This document shows positions 60,510 through 64,000 of a stretch of 64,000 bases of DNA, piece by piece. Below the pieces are notes generated by a model. The model saw only the letters and a list, made by a program, of their open reading frames with translations. It did not search any database and had not been told where the DNA came from. Within the stretch, counting starts at the first letter, position 1; every line of letters begins with the position of its first letter. Position numbers and translations under genes: made by a program. Source of the stretch: Gibbula magus (lineage: Eukaryota > Mollusca > Gastropoda > Trochida > Trochidae). Location: positions 22,619,457-22,683,456 of the forward strand of contig OW388290.1 in NCBI GenBank assembly GCA_936450465.1, in the 5' to 3' direction.

Positions 60510-61753
60510 AGATCATTGATTGTTCGTATGACAAGTAACTAGAATCTACCATTACTGCAGAGTCATTGTCAAGATACAAATACTTGTTTATCACTATTCA
60601 AAGGATATGTAATATTTCCACTTGATGTGAATTGTTGAATACAGTTTGATTAAGTCATAATAAGTGATATTTACAAGAATTGTCTTAATAAAATGTAAAT
60701 CCTATTTGAGTATAAGACTGATCTATGAAATCAACCTGGCAAAGAAAACATATCATTCATTTGAAAGTGCCAAACGCTGTTCACGAATAGAAAATGTAAA
60801 TTATTGCAGATATATTTTACATTGGTTTTTCGCAGTTCTTCAAATATAACGAATGCTGGTTGTCTGTCTGTGACAACTCTTCAAAATGGATGTTTGAAGG
60901 AAGAACATTATCTGTCCCCTTTCCTTGATATATATTTCTCGTCGAACGCAGAATAATAAATTGACTTCACTTTCTACATATCTACACACATCTACATATA
61001 ACCTTTAAATGACTTTTAAGACAGTAATGCAAACATTGCGTGATTTTATCATCATAATCATTCCACGTTTTATGTCGACTTGTGTGTGACACCGGCAATA
61101 TTTAATGAATAGATGTTTCTATAATGACTATGTCATCATCATGCAGTCACGCAATATCCTCTTTTGCAGAATGACTATTTCACTTTCAATACAACTTCTG
61201 ATATACTTTAGGGAAATCTCATTGATAAAGGTGTCTTAAAACTGTGGATATATAGAGGATATCAGTCTTTTCCTGACTAATATCATGTTTATCTCATCGA
61301 CTGAGGTAGAAAGTTTATATTTTCACGAGTGATGAGTCGCGTTTGCAATGTATGTCACGCGATCTGCATTCTTTCTTTGAAAAAGGTACCAATTACATGT
61401 TAAGACTAAATATGATCATTCAATCATCAACTTGTGTAGTTTAGATCTTGAACATGACTCCTTACAATTTGGTGAAAATAACTCGGTGAGAATGCACTCA
61501 CTGTTTCCAATGTGTTCAAATTAAATTGGTAGAGCGCTCACACGAAAGATGCATGATTTCCATTAAACATTGCCATCTTGTGATCCTGACCATGATCCTT
61601 GCCTGTTGGCAATTGAAATAACATTAAACTGCTGAACCCGTCTGTTTGAGGGGTGACCAACTTTGTAATCGTTCTGCATTGTACATTCTGCTTTGTGTTT
61701 TTGAGTCTGTAAGATAAGTACGTTAAAACACTCCGTCAAGGGCGACACCAGGG

Positions 61754-62350
61754 CTGCATTCGTTTTGACTCACTCGAGGGTAAACTTGCGCATGCTCAGT
61801 TGCAACTTATTGTTAACGACGAGTATCACACTTGGTTGCCTGGCATCAAACAAAAGGGCCGACATAGTTATTATAGGCTCAGCATTTTATAAAACAATTA
61901 ATTATACTTACCCTATTAATTATTTTATTTATTCATTTGCCCAATTATTCTGTGTTGAAAATGATTATCTAATCCAAAAACGAGTGGCCAATTCTACGAT
62001 CGTCTACGATTTTACTGCTCAATCCGTCCATGAATGCACTAAAATCATATATCAGTGAAAGTATAAACTTGTATGGTCTTCGAATACACCTATCATGCAT
62101 ATAACCTACATTTTGCATTTACCCAAATGAAAACCTCAATTCGACTCATTACGAATGTGTTCATATATATATAAGGTAAGTCGAAAGGTGTGGAAGAATA
62201 TAGACAAACACTGCATCAAATGACGTACTTCCGTCTCTTTCACAACTTCCCTCTTCGAGTGACTCAAGAGTGCACACGAGAGTGACACAAGTGTCGTTCG
62301 ATTATGATTTTGATCGCACGTGCGACACACTAAGTTCTAAACGAACGCAG
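61754..62350. mobile_element. putative 600-bp TIR insert, copy C
   Basis: Identical in layout to 29,414-30,010 and nested in the same duplicated segment. It was therefore present before the B/C block duplicated. Confidence 0.5.
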
Positions 62351-64000
62351 TTCAAGAGTGTAGGAAATACTTATCCCCTTGTTAAGTTTTATCAAACAGG
62401 CAGATGAAGTTTGCACGTGTTATGTGATGGGTAATTTCAATCTTATCAGTAGCAATGACCTGTTAGTAGTCAGACACGGCATTATCAGGTAATATTTAGC
62501 TAATTGTGAGGCTGCTTTGTGTTTTTAATGAGATTTTAAACCTCCGGTAAGAAAATACTTTAAAGCTTTCCGTCAAGGGTGACACCAGGCGTGTGGGAAA
62601 TATGAGCCCCTTGATAAGTTCCTTCAACAGGCAGATGAAGTAATCTTGTGCTGATCATGAGGCAGGGTTCATACTGTAACTGTCCTCAGAACTTCAAGGT
62701 CGCGGATATTTGAACTGAAAATAACTAAGCCTCAGGTATAAGACACAGTAACCATATGAAGGTTTGGTAAGAACATTGCATTGAACTCAGTGTGACAGGG
62801 AAATGGAACTTTATTCAAGCTTTGGGCCAGCAACAGCGACAGCTGTTTTGTACAAGCAAATTTGTGACATACGTTGTACGACCATTGAGGTTTTGAATGA
62901 GGGCGTGGTTATAAGTGAAGAGGGTTTGTATATCTTCTGTACAAATCTTTAAAAAATTACTTTTTCAGTGACATTTCACAAGATATATGTGAAATAGGTA
63001 TTACGTATATCAGTATAAGTTTTCTCTGTGCAAATCACCAAATGATAATATAAGTATGTTCTCTCTAATTCCGATGTCAAAATCTGATTGCTTGACCAAA
63101 ATTTTCCTATTTGTGCAAACAAACTTAATTTTTTTTAAAGTGTTCAAGTGCCTGGTAAAAGTCCCTTGATGAAATATTTGTTTGAATAAAATTTCTAAAG
63201 CATTTTTCAATTGCGACGGTTTTTGTATGTGCTGTGGTCTTTGAATGTGTTGTATTTCATCAATATAGTCCATTAGTCCATAGTCCATATCAATATAGTT
63301 ACGATAAAAAGGGGATTATTTAAAAATATTTTATGTTTCATACAAAATGTTCGCATTTGATAAATTATATATATTCAAATATTATCTACATTTACAAGAC
63401 AATATATTTTAAGGATGTATATAAAAAAGGCAACCTAGTTCAAATATGCATTCCTAACATATATCTCTGTCTTAATTTTGAAACAATATCCCAATATTGG
63501 ATAAATATGAAGAAAAGACAGCATTAGTGCAACGTAAAACACAACTATGAGAAAACACATGAAATAAAAAAAATATGTTAACCGTCAGCGTTTTTCCTCC
63601 TGTCGTTTATGAATGAAAGGGAATTGAATTATGATGTCAATGCGTCAGTATTTATTACCATCAGCTATTACTATAATCCCCTAAAGATTTAAAACAAAAA
63701 ATCAAAGGAACGATTGTCTCACTTTGAACGAACCATATTGCTACTTATAGATGGTTGAATTGAAGTAAATTATTCAAATCAATTATTCTGCTAAAACTCT
63801 CATCATATTTATTATTAACATTTAAAATATTTACACTCATCATTTCGTAGATTGGAGAACATTTTTTTTATCAAAGTGAATATAATTTGATATCAATATC
63901 ACCCTTTAAACAAATAAAGAAGGTAAATTTATAACTGATACAAACTGAATCATTCAACATGTAAAGTCCTACTACAATAACCTCTACACAACTAAAGAAG

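Larger units (their letters stand above)
47355..64000 (+). repeat. segmental duplication copy C (cut by window end)
   Basis: It starts near tctgaagtgcatt (47,396) with weaker similarity from about 47,355. It follows A up to about 59,605 and then B to the window end. Private changes are a MITE (51,536-52,045), a retroposon (57,528-57,885), a replacement around 55,219-55,340, a 420-bp deletion near 58,935 and a minisatellite expansion (59,909-60,509). Confidence 0.9.
59215..64000 (+). repeat. near-identical block shared by B and C (C member)
   Basis: Counterpart of 27,280-31,660 at offset 31,934, then 32,340 after the expanded minisatellite. It contains the same short frames as B (for example 61,765-62,058 and 63,010-63,288), while the 97-codon frame at 28,323 is broken here at 60,849 by a small indel. 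That argues against coding constraint on it. The block runs off the window. Confidence 0.95.

Overview
The window is non-coding eukaryotic DNA. It is strongly AT-rich, every open reading frame is short (longest 138 codons, none recognisable), and it is packed with diverged repeats and terminal-inverted-repeat (TIR) elements. A marine mollusc, most likely a gastropod, is the best guess. The basis is memory of repeat styles: a tRNA-SINE head at 25,696 and a 'gtttaacgcggcttt' repeat at 55,219 resemble repeats I associate with gastropods such as abalone, and the roughly 150-160 bp tandem monomers centred on a gtttccatggaaac-like motif resemble those of molluscs. No database was consulted. I recognise no complete protein-coding gene, rRNA, tRNA, CRISPR array or operon.

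The main structure is a direct three-copy segmental duplication. Copy A spans about 5,005-21,435, copy B about 21,828-31,660, and copy C about 47,355-64,000 (cut by the window end). Block map: A 5,005-5,757 = C 47,355-48,205; A 7,255-10,128 = C 48,805-51,535; A 10,128-14,005 = B 21,828-25,690 = C 52,046-56,290; A 14,005-19,260 (with a 3.9 kb insertion) = C 56,290-58,080, deleted from B; A 19,262-21,435 = B 25,741-27,670 = C 58,085-59,605; B 27,280-31,660 = C 59,215-64,000. Most blocks look roughly 85-93% identical by eye. The last B/C block is different: I count 5 substitutions in the final 3,150 bp.

Because the copies share ancestry, each acts as the empty-site control for insertions in the others. 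This dates and delimits several elements: a 3,874-bp TIR element in A with an AT dinucleotide target duplication, a 510-bp TA-flanked MITE in C, and a 358-bp retroposon in C with a 13-bp target duplication. It also exposes a 5 kb deletion in B bridged by a SINE fragment, and two minisatellites expanded in different copies. Each copy carries an exon-like block (E1) and a diverged relative of the same block (E2), often disrupted. They may be remnants of a duplicated gene family or simply part of a repeat.

The flanks are 1-5,004 and the spacer 31,661-47,354. They hold further MITEs, TTAA-flanked elements, a retroposon tail and tandem repeats, separated by AT-rich sequence in which I see nothing definite. 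Because copy C still matches B at the window end, the spacer may itself be duplicated beyond the window.
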